DNA from: Nocardioides deserti | GTDB taxonomy: Bacteria; Actinomycetota; Actinomycetes; Propionibacteriales; Nocardioidaceae | Assembly (NCBI RefSeq): GCF_014266025.1 | Contig: NZ_JACMYC010000001.1 | Coordinates: 640,537 to 704,536, forward strand | Length of the DNA stretch: 64,000 bases | Direction: 5' to 3' | Part shown: positions 24,829-33,387 of the stretch, piece by piece | Numbering within the stretch: the stretch's first letter is position 1 | How the letters are laid out: each line of letters opens with the position of its first letter | Program-made: the position numbers and the translations under genes | Notes under the pieces: model-generated | The model's database searches: none | What the model saw: the letters and a program-made list of their open reading frames with translations, nothing else | Told to the model about the DNA's origin: nothing

Positions 24829-26798
24829 CGGGCGACCTCCGTCAGGGTCGGGACGAGGACGGGGTGGTGGCAGGCGAACCGGTGGCCCGCTCCCCCCTCG
24901 AGCGCAGGGGCCACGTCGTGGCACACGGTGGTGGCCATCGGGCAGCGGTCGCTGAACCGGCAGCCGCGCGGGAAGTCCGCCGGCGAGGGCACCACGCCCG
25001 GGATCTGGGTGAGCCGCTCGGCACCGGTCTCCAGACTCAGCACGGAACCGAGGAGGCCGCGTGCGTAGTGGTGCGCCGGCGCGCCGATGACCGCCGCTGT
25101 CGGCCCGCTCTCGACCACCTGGCCGCCGTACATGACGACCACGCGGTGGGCGACGTCGCTGACCAGCGCCAGGTCGTGGCTGACGAGGATCAGGGCGAAG
25201 TTCAGCTCGTCCTGCAGCCGCAGCAGCAGCTCCATGACCTGAGCCTGGACGGTCACGTCGAGCGCGGTGGTGGGCTCGTCGGCGATGACCAGCCGGGGGT
25301 CGCGGGAGAGTGCCATGGCGATGACCACACGCTGCCGTTGGCCGCCCGACAGCTCGTGTGGGTACGCCGCGAGGGTGCGCGCCGGGTCGAGGCCGACCAG
25401 CTGCATCAGCTCCTCGGCAGAGCGGCGTCCGCCCCGCTTGACCAACTGGTGCAGCTGGACGCCGATCTTCAACGACGGGTTCAGCGCCGAGAGAGCGTCC
25501 TGGTAGATCATCGCGATGTCCCGGCCCAGCAGCGGGCGCCGCTTCGTCGGCGACAGCGCCGCGATCTCGCGGCCGTCGAACCGGATGCTGCCCCGCAGGC
25601 GCGAGCCGGCGGGCAGCAGACCCATCACCGCCAGCGTGGTCAGCGACTTGCCTGAGCCGGACTCACCGACGAGGCCGAGCACCTCGCCTGGCCGCACGTC
25701 GAAGGACATGCCTCGGACGACGTCGACACCGCCGTGGGCGCGTGCGAACGCGATCGAGACGTCGTCGAGCACGAGGATCGGGTCACCGGCGGGGACCGGC
25801 CGGCTGCGGGCGCCGAGCCGCCGGGCGGCCTCGGCGAGTCTGGGCAGGTCGACCGCGACGCCGCTGCCGGGTGCCGCGACCTCCAGTCGGTCCCCTGCTG
25901 GGGCGACCTGCGTCCCTCGCCGGGCCGCAGGAGCGGCCCACGCGTCCGAGATGCCCTCGGAGAGCACGTTGAGCGCGAGCACCGTGAGCAGGATCAGCAG
26001 GCCCGGGAAGAACGTCGCCCACCAGCCGCCGAACTGGATCATCTCCTTGCCGAAGGCGATCACCGAGCCCCACGACGAGGCTGCCTCCTGCGGGGAGAGC
26101 CCGCCGCCGATGAACGAGAGTGAGGCCTCGAAGACGATCGCGTCGGCCACCATGACCGTGACGTAGACGAGGATCGGCGCGGCGCAGTTCCGCAGCACGT
26201 GCCGCCACAAGATGTGCGGCCGCCGGGCGCCGATGATCCGTTCCGCTGCCACGTAGTCCTCGCCGTACTGCGAGAGCACGTTGGCGCGCACGATGCGGGC
26301 GACCGGCGGCGTGAACACGAACCCGATGGCCAAGATCAGGACCGTCAGGTTGTTCTTGCCGAAGGAGACGATCAGCAGCGCCGAGAGCACGATCGCCGGG
26401 AACGCCATCACGACGTCCAGGCAGCGCATGACGACCTCGTCGACCACGGATCGCGCGGTGCCGGCCAGGGCGCCGAGGAACCCGCCGAGGACCAGGGCGA
26501 TGCCGGCCGCGCCGAAGCCGACCTGCAACGAACGACGGGTGCCCGACAGCAGGCGGGAGAAGACGTCGCGGCCGAGCTTGTCCACGCCGAACCAGTACTC
26601 GCGCGAGGGGCCGGTCGTCGGCGTCGCGAGGCCGGTGCGGCCGGGGTCGTGGGTGAGCAGCAGCGGGCCGAGGAGGCCGACGAGCACGATCAGGACGACG
26701 AAGCAGAGCGCCACCCGCGAGGCGGGGCCGAGTCGACGGAACGCGACGCCCGGCCGGGAGAGGGTCGCCGCCAGCGTGGCGGGGTCGAGGGTCCGCAT
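24825..26798 (-). CDS. ABC transporter permease-ATPase fusion (DppC + DppD)
   Basis: A 657-residue fusion. Residues about 1-290 are a DppC-type permease with several membrane helices, the N-terminal WFGVDKLGRDVFSRLLSGTR and the coupling-helix region YVAAERIIGARRPHILWRH. After a linker, residues about 335-657 are an ATPase with Walker A GLVGESGSGKSLTTLAVMG, signature PHELSGGQRQRVVIAMAL, Walker B LVIADEPTTALDVTV and the cysteine tail CRFSDRCPMATTVC. Such fusions occur in actinobacterial sialic acid importers (SiaEFGI of Corynebacterium glutamicum, from memory). It is coupled to genes on both sides. Confidence 0.9.
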   Translation of the reverse strand: MRTLDPATLAATLSRPGVAFRRLGPASRVALCFVVLIVLVGLLGPLLLTHDPGRTGLATPTTGPSREYWFGVDKLGRDVFSRLLSGTRRSLQVGFGAAGIALVLGGFLGALAGTARSVVDEVVMRCLDVVMAFPAIVLSALLIVSFGKNNLTVLILAIGFVFTPPVARIVRANVLSQYGEDYVAAERIIGARRPHILWRHVLRNCAAPILVYVTVMVADAIVFEASLSFIGGGLSPQEAASSWGSVIAFGKEMIQFGGWWATFFPGLLILLTVLALNVLSEGISDAWAAPAARRGTQVAPAGDRLEVAAPGSGVAVDLPRLAEAARRLGARSRPVPAGDPILVLDDVSIAFARAHGGVDVVRGMSFDVRPGEVLGLVGESGSGKSLTTLAVMGLLPAGSRLRGSIRFDGREIAALSPTKRRPLLGRDIAMIYQDALSALNPSLKIGVQLHQLVKRGGRRSAEELMQLVGLDPARTLAAYPHELSGGQRQRVVIAMALSRDPRLVIADEPTTALDVTVQAQVMELLLRLQDELNFALILVSHDLALVSDVAHRVVVMYGGQVVESGPTAAVIGAPAHHYARGLLGSVLSLETGAERLTQIPGVVPSPADFPRGCRFSDRCPMATTVCHDVAPALEGGAGHRFACHHPVLVPTLTEVAR

Positions 26799-27754
26799 CA
26801 GTGACCTCCTCGCAGTCGAGGGTTGGCGAAGTAGTAGAGGATGTCGACGACGAGGTTCACCACGACGAAGCCGAGTGCGATGGTGAGCACGGCACCTTGC
26901 GCGAGCGCGGTGTCGTTGTTGCGGACGGCCGTCATGATCAGCGTCCCCATGCCCGGCAGCGAGAAGATCGCCTCGATGATCACGGTGCCGCCAATGAGGT
27001 AGCCGATCCGGACGCCGAGCACGGTCAGCGGGTTGACGAGCGCGTTGCGCAGGACGTTGCGGCCGACCACGACGTACGGCGGCAGGCCGGCGCCGATCGC
27101 GGTGCGCACGTAGTCACGGTCGAGCTCCTCGACCATCGAGGTCCGCACGATGCGGGCCAGGGAGCTGCCCACGGGGACGGCGAGGGCGATCGCCGGCAGG
27201 GCCAGGCTCTCGAGCCACCCAGCGACGGAATCCCCCGGATTGACGTATCCGCCCGACGGGAACACCCGGTTGTTGATGGCGAGGTACTGGATCAGGAGCA
27301 GAGCCAGCCAGAAGGACGGCATCGCGATCCCCGTCATCGACACGAACCGGATGACCTGGTCCGGCCAGCGGTCGCGGTACAGCGCGGCGACGATGCCGAG
27401 GACGAGCCCGATGACCAGGGCGCCGAGCACGCCCAGGGCGGTGAGCTGGATGGTCAGGGGCAGCGCCTCGCCGATCCGGTCCGCGACCGGGACCGCGGGC
27501 GGGAAGGTCACGCCGAGGTTGCCCTGCACGAGGTCGCCCAGGAAGTGGACGTAGCGCAGCACGAAGGGGTCGTCGAGCCCGTGGGAGGCCTTGAACGCCT
27601 CGATCTGGGCCGCCGAGGCCTGGTCGCCGAGCACCGACAGCGCCGGGTCGAACGGCGAGAACTGCAGGACCACGAAGACGAAGAGGGTGATGCCGAGCGT
27701 CAGGGGCACGAGGGTGAGCAAGCGGCGGGCGACGAGGTTCAGGACGGCGAGCAC
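26798..27754 (-). CDS. Oligopeptide-type ABC transporter permease (DppB-like)
   Basis: A 318-residue membrane subunit with about six helices. The N-terminus RRLLTLVPLTLGITLFVFVV and the GLDDPFVLRYVHFLGDLVQG loop are typical of DppB/OppB, and the coupling-helix segment is DYVRTAIGAGLPPYVVVGRN. It starts at GTG 27754, in the gap after the substrate-binding protein gene that also holds a strong hairpin. Its stop shares one base with the fused subunit's ATG. It pairs with the DppC half of that subunit to form the pore. Confidence 0.92.
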   Translation of the reverse strand: MLAVLNLVARRLLTLVPLTLGITLFVFVVLQFSPFDPALSVLGDQASAAQIEAFKASHGLDDPFVLRYVHFLGDLVQGNLGVTFPPAVPVADRIGEALPLTIQLTALGVLGALVIGLVLGIVAALYRDRWPDQVIRFVSMTGIAMPSFWLALLLIQYLAINNRVFPSGGYVNPGDSVAGWLESLALPAIALAVPVGSSLARIVRTSMVEELDRDYVRTAIGAGLPPYVVVGRNVLRNALVNPLTVLGVRIGYLIGGTVIIEAIFSLPGMGTLIMTAVRNNDTALAQGAVLTIALGFVVVNLVVDILYYFANPRLRGGH

Positions 27755-27832
27755 GGCTCTCCTCGTGGGTCCGGGCCGGGTGGGCGGAGTCGGGTGGGGG
27801 ACGTCGGACGGTCGCAGGGCCGCCGACCGGCG

Positions 27833-27866
27833 GCGTGCCCGCCCCCGGGGTCGGGGGCAGGCACGC
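27833..27866 (-). terminator. Intra-operon hairpin between binding-protein and permease genes
   Basis: GCGTGCC (27833-27839) pairs with GGCACGC (27860-27866), then one C-A mismatch, then GCCCCC (27841-27846) pairs with GGGGGC (27853-27858) around a 6-nt loop. It lies directly after the binding-protein stop and upstream of the permease. A partial terminator or RNA-stabilising hairpin here would give more binding protein than membrane subunits, a common arrangement in ABC operons. Confidence 0.6.
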
Positions 27867-27878
27867 CGGATCAGCCGG

Positions 27879-29477
27879 TCACGAGCGGGACGCGTCGAGG
27901 AAGTACAGGCCGGTGGTGGCCGGGCCGTCGAAGTCGCTCAGCTCGTCGCCGTCGTAGGCGGTGACGACCTTGGTGTGCAGGATCGGGTAGAGCGGGACGT
28001 CGTCAGCGACGATGTCGAGCACCTGCTTCCACAGCTCGTCGCGAGCGCTCTCGTCGTCGGTCGCAGCGGCCCGGTCGAGCAGGTCGGCGACCTTCTGCCG
28101 GTTCGGGGAGCTCCACCGCATCCGGTCCTCGGGCCAGGTCGTCCCGTAGTAGAACCAGCGCATCAGCAGGTCGGGGTCGGGGCCGAACACACTCGGGTCA
28201 CCGGAGGCCAGCAGGACACGGAACTTCTCGGAGGGCACCAGCTCGCCGTAGACGGCGGAGGACGGCACGGTGTTGAGCGTGGCGGTGACGCCGACCTGCT
28301 TCCACTGCTCGATCACGAGCGGGGCGATGTCCTTGATGAACGAGGCGTCCGTGGTGACGAGCTCGAACTGCAGGTCCTCGGCGCCGGCCTCGGCGAGCAG
28401 CTGCTCGGCCTTCTGCGGGTCGTAGCCGTAGACGGTCGCGGCCTCCTGGTAGGACGGGTTGCCCTCATCGAGGTAGGAGCTCGCCGGCGTGCCGAAGCCG
28501 TTCAGCGCCGTGTCGACGATCTTGTCCTTGTCCAGCGCGTAGTGCAGGGCCTGCCGGACCCGCTTGTCGTCGAACGGCGCTGCGCTGTTGTTGAACATGA
28601 GGAAGGCCTGGTTGAAGGCCTGCTTCTCCGCCACCTCGAAGCCGTCCCCGAGCGAGTCGACGTTGAGGTACGGCACGGCCTCGATGGCCTGGACGCGGCC
28701 GCCCTGGAGGTCGGCGATGCGGGCGGAGCCGTCCGTGTTCGTGTTCCACGTCATCGCGTCGGCCTTCGCCGGGCGCGGACCGTTGTAGTACTCGTTCTTG
28801 CTCAGCTTCAGCACCGTCTCCGAGGCGCTGTCGAGCTGGTAGGGGCCGGACCCGATCGGGGCGGTGTCGAACTTCTCGGAGGCCTCGGCGTCACCGGTGA
28901 GCGCCTTCGGAACGACCTTGATCACCGAGATGCGCTGCTCGAACAGCGGGAACGGGCTCTTCAGGGTGAACTCCACCGTGGTGGCGTCCACCGCCTCGAC
29001 CTTCTTGATGAAGTTGACGAAACCCGCCATCAGCGGAGGCGCAGCCGGATCCTCGGGCTCGATCACCCGCATGAACGAGTGCGCGACGTCGTCGGCCGTC
29101 ACGTCACTGCCGTCGGAGAACTTCGCGCCGTCTCGCAGCTGCACCGTCCAGGAGAGCCCATCGGCGCTCTCCTCCGGCTCCGACCCGGCGAGCGCCAGGT
29201 ACGGCTCGCGGGTGACCGGGTCGAGATCGATCAGGCCCTCGAAGATGTGCTGGTTGGCGGCGGTGGCGACGGCGCTGGAGGCGTTGTCCGGGTCGAAGCC
29301 GCTCGAGAGCGCGAACGCCAGGGTGGCCTCGATGGTGTTGCCGCCGGTGCCACCACCCCCGTTGCTGGACGACGGCCCGCCGCAGGCTGCCAGCCCCAGC
29401 GACAACACGAGTGCGGCTGCGGCGGCGCCGCTCGCGGAACGAAGGCGGGACCGGACCGCCCTGCGGGTGATGCTCAC
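27879..29477 (-). CDS. ABC transporter substrate-binding lipoprotein (SBP_bac_5 family)
   Basis: A 532-residue extracellular binding protein of the oligopeptide family. A signal peptide (RRAVRSRLRSASG, then a hydrophobic stretch) ends in a lipobox LGLAAC with the lipidated cysteine at residue 32. The mature part has the family segments HIFEGLIDLDPVTREPYLAL, FSDGSDVTADDVAHSFMR and RVRQALHYALDKDKIVD. GTG 29477 is chosen because GGAGG lies 5 nt upstream and the signal peptide follows at once. First gene of the operon. The ligand is probably sialic acid from the context, although the fold is shared with peptide and nickel binders. Confidence 0.9.
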   Translation of the reverse strand: MSITRRAVRSRLRSASGAAAAALVLSLGLAACGGPSSSNGGGGTGGNTIEATLAFALSSGFDPDNASSAVATAANQHIFEGLIDLDPVTREPYLALAGSEPEESADGLSWTVQLRDGAKFSDGSDVTADDVAHSFMRVIEPEDPAAPPLMAGFVNFIKKVEAVDATTVEFTLKSPFPLFEQRISVIKVVPKALTGDAEASEKFDTAPIGSGPYQLDSASETVLKLSKNEYYNGPRPAKADAMTWNTNTDGSARIADLQGGRVQAIEAVPYLNVDSLGDGFEVAEKQAFNQAFLMFNNSAAPFDDKRVRQALHYALDKDKIVDTALNGFGTPASSYLDEGNPSYQEAATVYGYDPQKAEQLLAEAGAEDLQFELVTTDASFIKDIAPLVIEQWKQVGVTATLNTVPSSAVYGELVPSEKFRVLLASGDPSVFGPDPDLLMRWFYYGTTWPEDRMRWSSPNRQKVADLLDRAAATDDESARDELWKQVLDIVADDVPLYPILHTKVVTAYDGDELSDFDGPATTGLYFLDASRS

Positions 29478-29498
29478 ACGAACCTCCAAGGGTTTCGG

Positions 29499-29521
29499 CA
29501 TCAGACCTATGACGTCTGATG
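29499..29521. promoter_or_regulatory. Inverted repeat in the divergent nan promoter, candidate GntR operator
   Basis: CATCAGAC (29499-29506) is the exact reverse complement of GTCTGATG (29514-29521), with a 7-bp spacer. It lies 22 bp upstream of the binding-protein start and 53 bp upstream of the divergent GntR gene. FCD-type GntR proteins commonly bind such near-TCAGAC/GTCTGA dyads. It probably controls both transcripts. Confidence 0.6.
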
Positions 29522-29573
29522 TCTTATGCGTTAGGGTGAGCCTCACACGAGTTCGACGGAAGGGTCAAGCATC

Positions 29574-30326
29574 GTGGTCGATCTCGACGGAGCAATCTCG
29601 GCTGGACGCTCGGCCCGCACGCGTGGCGTCTCGCTGCGCGAGCAGGTGGCCGAGCAGATCAAGCAGCTGATCATCCGCAACCGGATGCGGCCCGGCGACC
29701 TGCTGCCCACCGAGGGCGAGCTGTGCGAGGAGCTGGGGGCCAGCCGCTCGAGCGTTCGCGAGGCCGTCAAGGTCCTCGCCGCCCTCGACATCGTCGAGGT
29801 GCGCCACGGCCACGGAACCTACGTCGGGAAGATGTCGATGGCTGCACTCGTCGAGAGCCTGGCCTTCCGCGGATTTCTCAGCAGGGACAACGACTACCGA
29901 CTGATCGCGGACCTGGTGGACGTGCGGGCGACGCTGGAGCAGGGGTTCGCCGAGACCCTCGTCGCGTCCTCCACGCCCGAGCAGCGGGACCGCCTCCACG
30001 CGCTCGCCACCGGCATGCGGACCAGGGCGGAGCGCGGCGAGGACATCATCGACCTGGACCGGGACTTCCACCTCGCCCTGATGGCCCCACTGGACAACGA
30101 CCTGGTGCTGCAGCTGACCGGCGCATTCTGGGACGTGCACGCGATCGTGGCGCCGGGCTTGGGCAGCAGTTCCGAACAGCTGGTGCAGACCGCCGACGCC
30201 CACCTGCGGATCGCCGAGCGGGTGGCCGCGGAGGATGCCGTCGGTCTGCGCGAGGCGATCGCAGCGCACTACCAGCCGATCCGGACCAACATCGCCGCCC
30301 ACATCGCCCGAGCACGCGAGGACTGA
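29574..30326 (+). CDS. GntR/FCD family transcriptional regulator of the sialic acid cluster
   Basis: A 250-residue regulator of the FadR subfamily. The winged helix-turn-helix is at about 20-90 (EQVAEQIKQLIIRNRMRPGD, LLPTEGELCEELGASRSSVR, VEVRHGHGTYVG). The helical FCD ligand domain follows, with DLVDVRATLEQGFAE, DLDRDFHLALM and HLRIAERV, which supply the acidic and histidine metal ligands typical of FCD. It is likely the local NanR-like repressor, releasing on an amino-sugar ligand; that is inference from position. It starts at GTG 29574 and is followed closely by the esterase gene. Confidence 0.88.
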   Translation: MVDLDGAISAGRSARTRGVSLREQVAEQIKQLIIRNRMRPGDLLPTEGELCEELGASRSSVREAVKVLAALDIVEVRHGHGTYVGKMSMAALVESLAFRGFLSRDNDYRLIADLVDVRATLEQGFAETLVASSTPEQRDRLHALATGMRTRAERGEDIIDLDRDFHLALMAPLDNDLVLQLTGAFWDVHAIVAPGLGSSSEQLVQTADAHLRIAERVAAEDAVGLREAIAAHYQPIRTNIAAHIARARED

Positions 30327-30330
30327 CCGG

Positions 30331-31332
30331 ATGCCGCTGTTCGACCTGCCCCTCGACGAGCTGACCGCCTACCGTTCGCCGCGACCCGAGCCGGCCGACT
30401 TCGACGAGTTCTGGGCAGCCACGCTCGCGGAGACGTCCGCCCACCCGCTCGACGTGGTGGTCGAGACCCACGAGCTCGCACTGACCGCGGTCGAGGCCTC
30501 CCACGTCTGGTTCGCCGGCTACGGCGGTCAGCCCGTCCATGGCCTCTTCCTGCGGCCCTCCCCCGCGGTCGTCGCTGGACCGCTGCCGGTCGTGGTGCAG
30601 TTCCTCGGGTACGGCGACGGAACCGGGAGCCCGCTGGACTGGCTCGGCCTGCCGGCGGCCGGCTTCGCGACCCTGGTGATGGACACGCGCGGCCAGGGAG
30701 CGCGCGCCCGGCGCGGCGGCGCGACCGGCGACCATGACGGCAGCCGCTCCCCGCACGTCGAGGGCTTCCTGACCAAGGGCGTGCTCGACCGCGCCGACTA
30801 CTACTACCGCCGCGTGTTCGCCGACGCCGTCCGCGCGGTCGAGTGCGCCGCGCAGCTCGACCGCGTGGACGCCGCGCGGCTGGCGGTCGCGGGCACCAGC
30901 CAGGGAGGCGGCATCGCCCTCGCCGCCGCGGCACTCGCGGACGGTGTCCGTGCCGCCGTGGTCAACGTGCCGTTCCTGTGCCACTACAGCCGTGCGGTCG
31001 ACGTGACCGCCTCGGAGCCGTACGCCGAGCTGCTGCGCTTCCTGCGCACGCACCGCGCCCGTGCCGAGGATGCGCTGGCGACCCTCGACTACTTCGACGG
31101 TGTCAACTTCGCCGGCCGGGCCAGTGCACCCGCGCTGTTCTCGGTCGCGCTGATGGACGACGTGTGCCCGCCGTCCACGGTCTACGCCGCCCACAACGCC
31201 TACGCCGGTCCGACCCGGCTCGAGATCTACCCCTACAACGAGCACGAGGGCGGCGGCATTCCCCAGGACGAGCTGACGATCGCGTGGCTGCGTGACCACC
31301 TCGCCGTCCCCACCGCCCGCGCCGCGAACTGA
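30331..31332 (+). CDS. Acetylxylan esterase family protein (AXE1 / cephalosporin-C deacetylase type)
   Basis: A 333-residue alpha/beta hydrolase of carbohydrate esterase family 7. It begins MPLFDLPLDELTAYRSPRPE and has VVQFLGYGDGTG, VMDTRGQG, the nucleophile S190 in VAGTSQGGGIA, an aspartate in ALMDDVCPPST and a histidine in YNEHEGGG. No signal peptide, so it is cytoplasmic. Family members remove O-acetyl groups from sugars. Next to nan genes it may de-O-acetylate imported sialic acids; an AXE-type gene is also known near pneumococcal nan genes. It is four bases after the GntR stop. Confidence 0.85.
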   Translation: MPLFDLPLDELTAYRSPRPEPADFDEFWAATLAETSAHPLDVVVETHELALTAVEASHVWFAGYGGQPVHGLFLRPSPAVVAGPLPVVVQFLGYGDGTGSPLDWLGLPAAGFATLVMDTRGQGARARRGGATGDHDGSRSPHVEGFLTKGVLDRADYYYRRVFADAVRAVECAAQLDRVDAARLAVAGTSQGGGIALAAAALADGVRAAVVNVPFLCHYSRAVDVTASEPYAELLRFLRTHRARAEDALATLDYFDGVNFAGRASAPALFSVALMDDVCPPSTVYAAHNAYAGPTRLEIYPYNEHEGGGIPQDELTIAWLRDHLAVPTARAAN

Positions 31333-31357
31333 CCCCGAGCCGACCACAGGAGACGAC

Positions 31358-32395
31358 ATGATCACGCCCGTCGGCGAGCAGATGGCTCGCGAGATCGCCG
31401 AGCAGCCCCCCGCCCTCTCCCGCCTCCTGCACGACACCGCGCAGGTCAGGGAGGTCGCCCGCCGCATCCGCGAGGCTCGGCCGCGCTTCGTGGTCCTCGC
31501 CGCCCGTGGGACGAGCGACCACGCGGCGCTCTACGCCAAGTACCTCATCGAGATCTCCCTCGGCCTGCCCGTGGGCCTGGCGTCCCCCTCGACGCTCACG
31601 GTCTATGGCGCGCGCCCGCACCTGAACGACGTGCTGTGGGTCGCGGTCAGCCAGTCGGGCGGGTCGCCGGACCTGGTCCGGTCGACCGAGACCGCCCGCG
31701 CCTGCGGGGCTCTCACGGTCGCCGTCACCAACGCTCCCGACTCGCCCCTCGCCGCAGCGGCCGAGCTCGGGGTGGACGTCCTGGCCGGGCCGGAGCGAGC
31801 GGTCGCGGCCACCAAGACCTACACGAGCCAGCTGCTCGCCCTGTGGCTGCTCGTCGACCACTGGCGCGGCGGCGACGGTCGCACCGCGGCCGGCCTGCCG
31901 GACCACGTGGGCTCCGCCCTCGACACGCCCGGGATCGACGGGCTGGCCAGCAGGCTCCGCTTCGCCCCGAGCCTCATCTGCACCGCGCGCGGCTACTCCT
32001 ACCCCACGGCCCGTGAAGCGGCACTCAAGCTGATGGAGACGTCGTACGTCGCCGCCCAGGCGTTCTCGGGCGCGGACCTGCTCCACGGGCCGCTCGCACT
32101 GGTCGACGCCGACCGACCGGTGCTCGCCGTGGTGGGCCCCGGCGACGGCGGCAGGGCCATGGCGCCCACCCTCGAGCGCCTGGCCGCCCAGCGGGCCGAG
32201 CTGACCGTCATCGGGGATCCCGCCGGCGTACCCGACGTGCACACCGTCGTGCCACTGCCGGCGGACATCCCGGAGGAGCTGTCCCCCATCGTCGAGATCG
32301 TCCCGCTCCAGCGGCTCGCCCACCGGCTCGCCGTGACCCGGCAGCACGATCCCGACGCACCGCGCGGACTGGCGAAGGTCACCAGCACCATCTGA
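31358..32395 (+). CDS. Double-SIS domain protein, probable glucosamine-6-phosphate deaminase (NagB-II type)
   Basis: A 345-residue protein with two sugar-isomerase (SIS) domains and no glutaminase domain. SIS 1 has VVLAARGTSDHAALYAKYLI and WVAVSQSGGSPDLV; SIS 2 has ICTARGYSYPTAREAALKLM and SGADLLHGPLALVD. This is the layout of GlmS-derived deaminases (NagB-II), which turn glucosamine-6-phosphate into fructose-6-phosphate and ammonia. No classical NagB is present in the cluster, so this gene fills the last step. An AGGAGA ribosome site precedes ATG 31358. Co-transcribed with the GntR and esterase genes. Confidence 0.82.
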   Translation: MITPVGEQMAREIAEQPPALSRLLHDTAQVREVARRIREARPRFVVLAARGTSDHAALYAKYLIEISLGLPVGLASPSTLTVYGARPHLNDVLWVAVSQSGGSPDLVRSTETARACGALTVAVTNAPDSPLAAAAELGVDVLAGPERAVAATKTYTSQLLALWLLVDHWRGGDGRTAAGLPDHVGSALDTPGIDGLASRLRFAPSLICTARGYSYPTAREAALKLMETSYVAAQAFSGADLLHGPLALVDADRPVLAVVGPGDGGRAMAPTLERLAAQRAELTVIGDPAGVPDVHTVVPLPADIPEELSPIVEIVPLQRLAHRLAVTRQHDPDAPRGLAKVTSTI

Positions 32396-32422
32396 GGCCG
32401 GCGGGCCCGCGCGGCGTCGGCA

Positions 32423-33238
32423 CTAGTGCTTCGCCGCGAGGCGCGACGTCGCGCGGCCGACCAGGCCGGTGCGGCCCGGGGCGAGACGCGCGGCGAGGTC
32501 GAGGACTCGGGCGTCGGGTCCGACGACCATGCGCGGCTTCTCCTTCTCGATCGCCTTGACGATCGCCTTGGCCACGCGCGAGGGCGGCGGCATGAACCTC
32601 GACACCCGCGACGCCCCGAGCTTGGCGATCCGCTCCCCCTCGGCCCCGCGCGCGCTGCCGGTGATGTTGGTGCGGTGGGTGCCGGGGAAGATCGTGCTCA
32701 CGCCGACGTTCGTGGTGATCAGCTCGCCGCGCAGCCCCTCCGTGAACGACTTCACCGCACCCTTCGTCAGGGCGTACGTCGCGTTGTGCGGCAGCCCCAG
32801 CAGTCCGGTCATGCTGGAGACGTTGACGATGTGCGCCTCGTCCTGCTCCAGCAGCGTCGGCAGGAACGCGTGGCAGCCGTGCACCACGCCCCACATGTTG
32901 ACCCCGACCATCCACCGGACATCCTCCAGCCGCTCCTCGGCGAAGGCCCCGGCGGACGTGACGCCGGCGTTGTTGACCAGCACGTGCACCGCACCGTGCG
33001 TGGCCAGCACCTCATCGGGCAGCTCTCCCACCCGGTCGGCGTCGGACACGTCCGCCACGTGGGTGGACGCCGTGACGCCGGCCCGTCGCACCAACTCGGC
33101 GGTCTCCTGGATCCCGCCCGGGCTGACGTCGACCAGCGCGAGGTGGCACCCGCGGGCGGCGAGCCGCTCGCTGGTGACCCGACCGATCCCGCTGCCCGCA
33201 CCGGTGACGACCGCGACCCGACCTGCCAGGTGCTGCAT
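32423..33238 (-). CDS. SDR family NAD(P)-dependent oxidoreductase
   Basis: A 271-residue short-chain dehydrogenase. It has the cofactor motif VAVVTGAGSGIGRVTSERLA, an aspartate in LALVDVSPGG favouring NAD, the VLVNNAGVTSAG block, and the catalytic serine and YxxxK in NVSSMTGLLG and ATYALTKGAVK. ATG 33238 is preferred because GGGGGAG lies just upstream; ATG 33259 would add seven residues. The C-terminal tail (RVLDLAARLAPG) resembles lipid- or steroid-acting SDRs. The promoter holds a KstR-like half-conserved dyad. Confidence 0.9.
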   Translation of the reverse strand: MQHLAGRVAVVTGAGSGIGRVTSERLAARGCHLALVDVSPGGIQETAELVRRAGVTASTHVADVSDADRVGELPDEVLATHGAVHVLVNNAGVTSAGAFAEERLEDVRWMVGVNMWGVVHGCHAFLPTLLEQDEAHIVNVSSMTGLLGLPHNATYALTKGAVKSFTEGLRGELITTNVGVSTIFPGTHRTNITGSARGAEGERIAKLGASRVSRFMPPPSRVAKAIVKAIEKEKPRMVVGPDARVLDLAARLAPGRTGLVGRATSRLAAKH

Positions 33239-33275
33239 GCGACTCCCCCAAGACTCCATCGGACGTTGCCAAAAC

Positions 33276-33289
33276 TAGAACGTGCTATA
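33276..33289. promoter_or_regulatory. KstR-like motif upstream of the SDR gene
   Basis: TAGAACGTGCTATA fits the steroid-catabolism repressor consensus TNNAACNNGTTNNA with one mismatch (GCT for GTT). It is 38-51 bp upstream of the SDR start, a position that overlaps a promoter. No KstR gene is in the window, so the link depends on a regulator elsewhere. Short degenerate motifs also arise by chance. Confidence 0.35.
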
Positions 33290-33387
33290 CCACCGGCACG
33301 GGATGTCACCGATCGTCCGCCGGACGTCGCGCACAACCGCGTGCGCCGACCGGGCCGGTAGGACCGGACCCGAGCTCCGCGCGACGG

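Noticed and set aside
24825..29477. Ordinary dipeptide or nickel importer
   Set aside because: Family alone would allow it, but direct coupling to nanA, nanK, nanE and nagA argues for sialic acid; kept as an alternative only.
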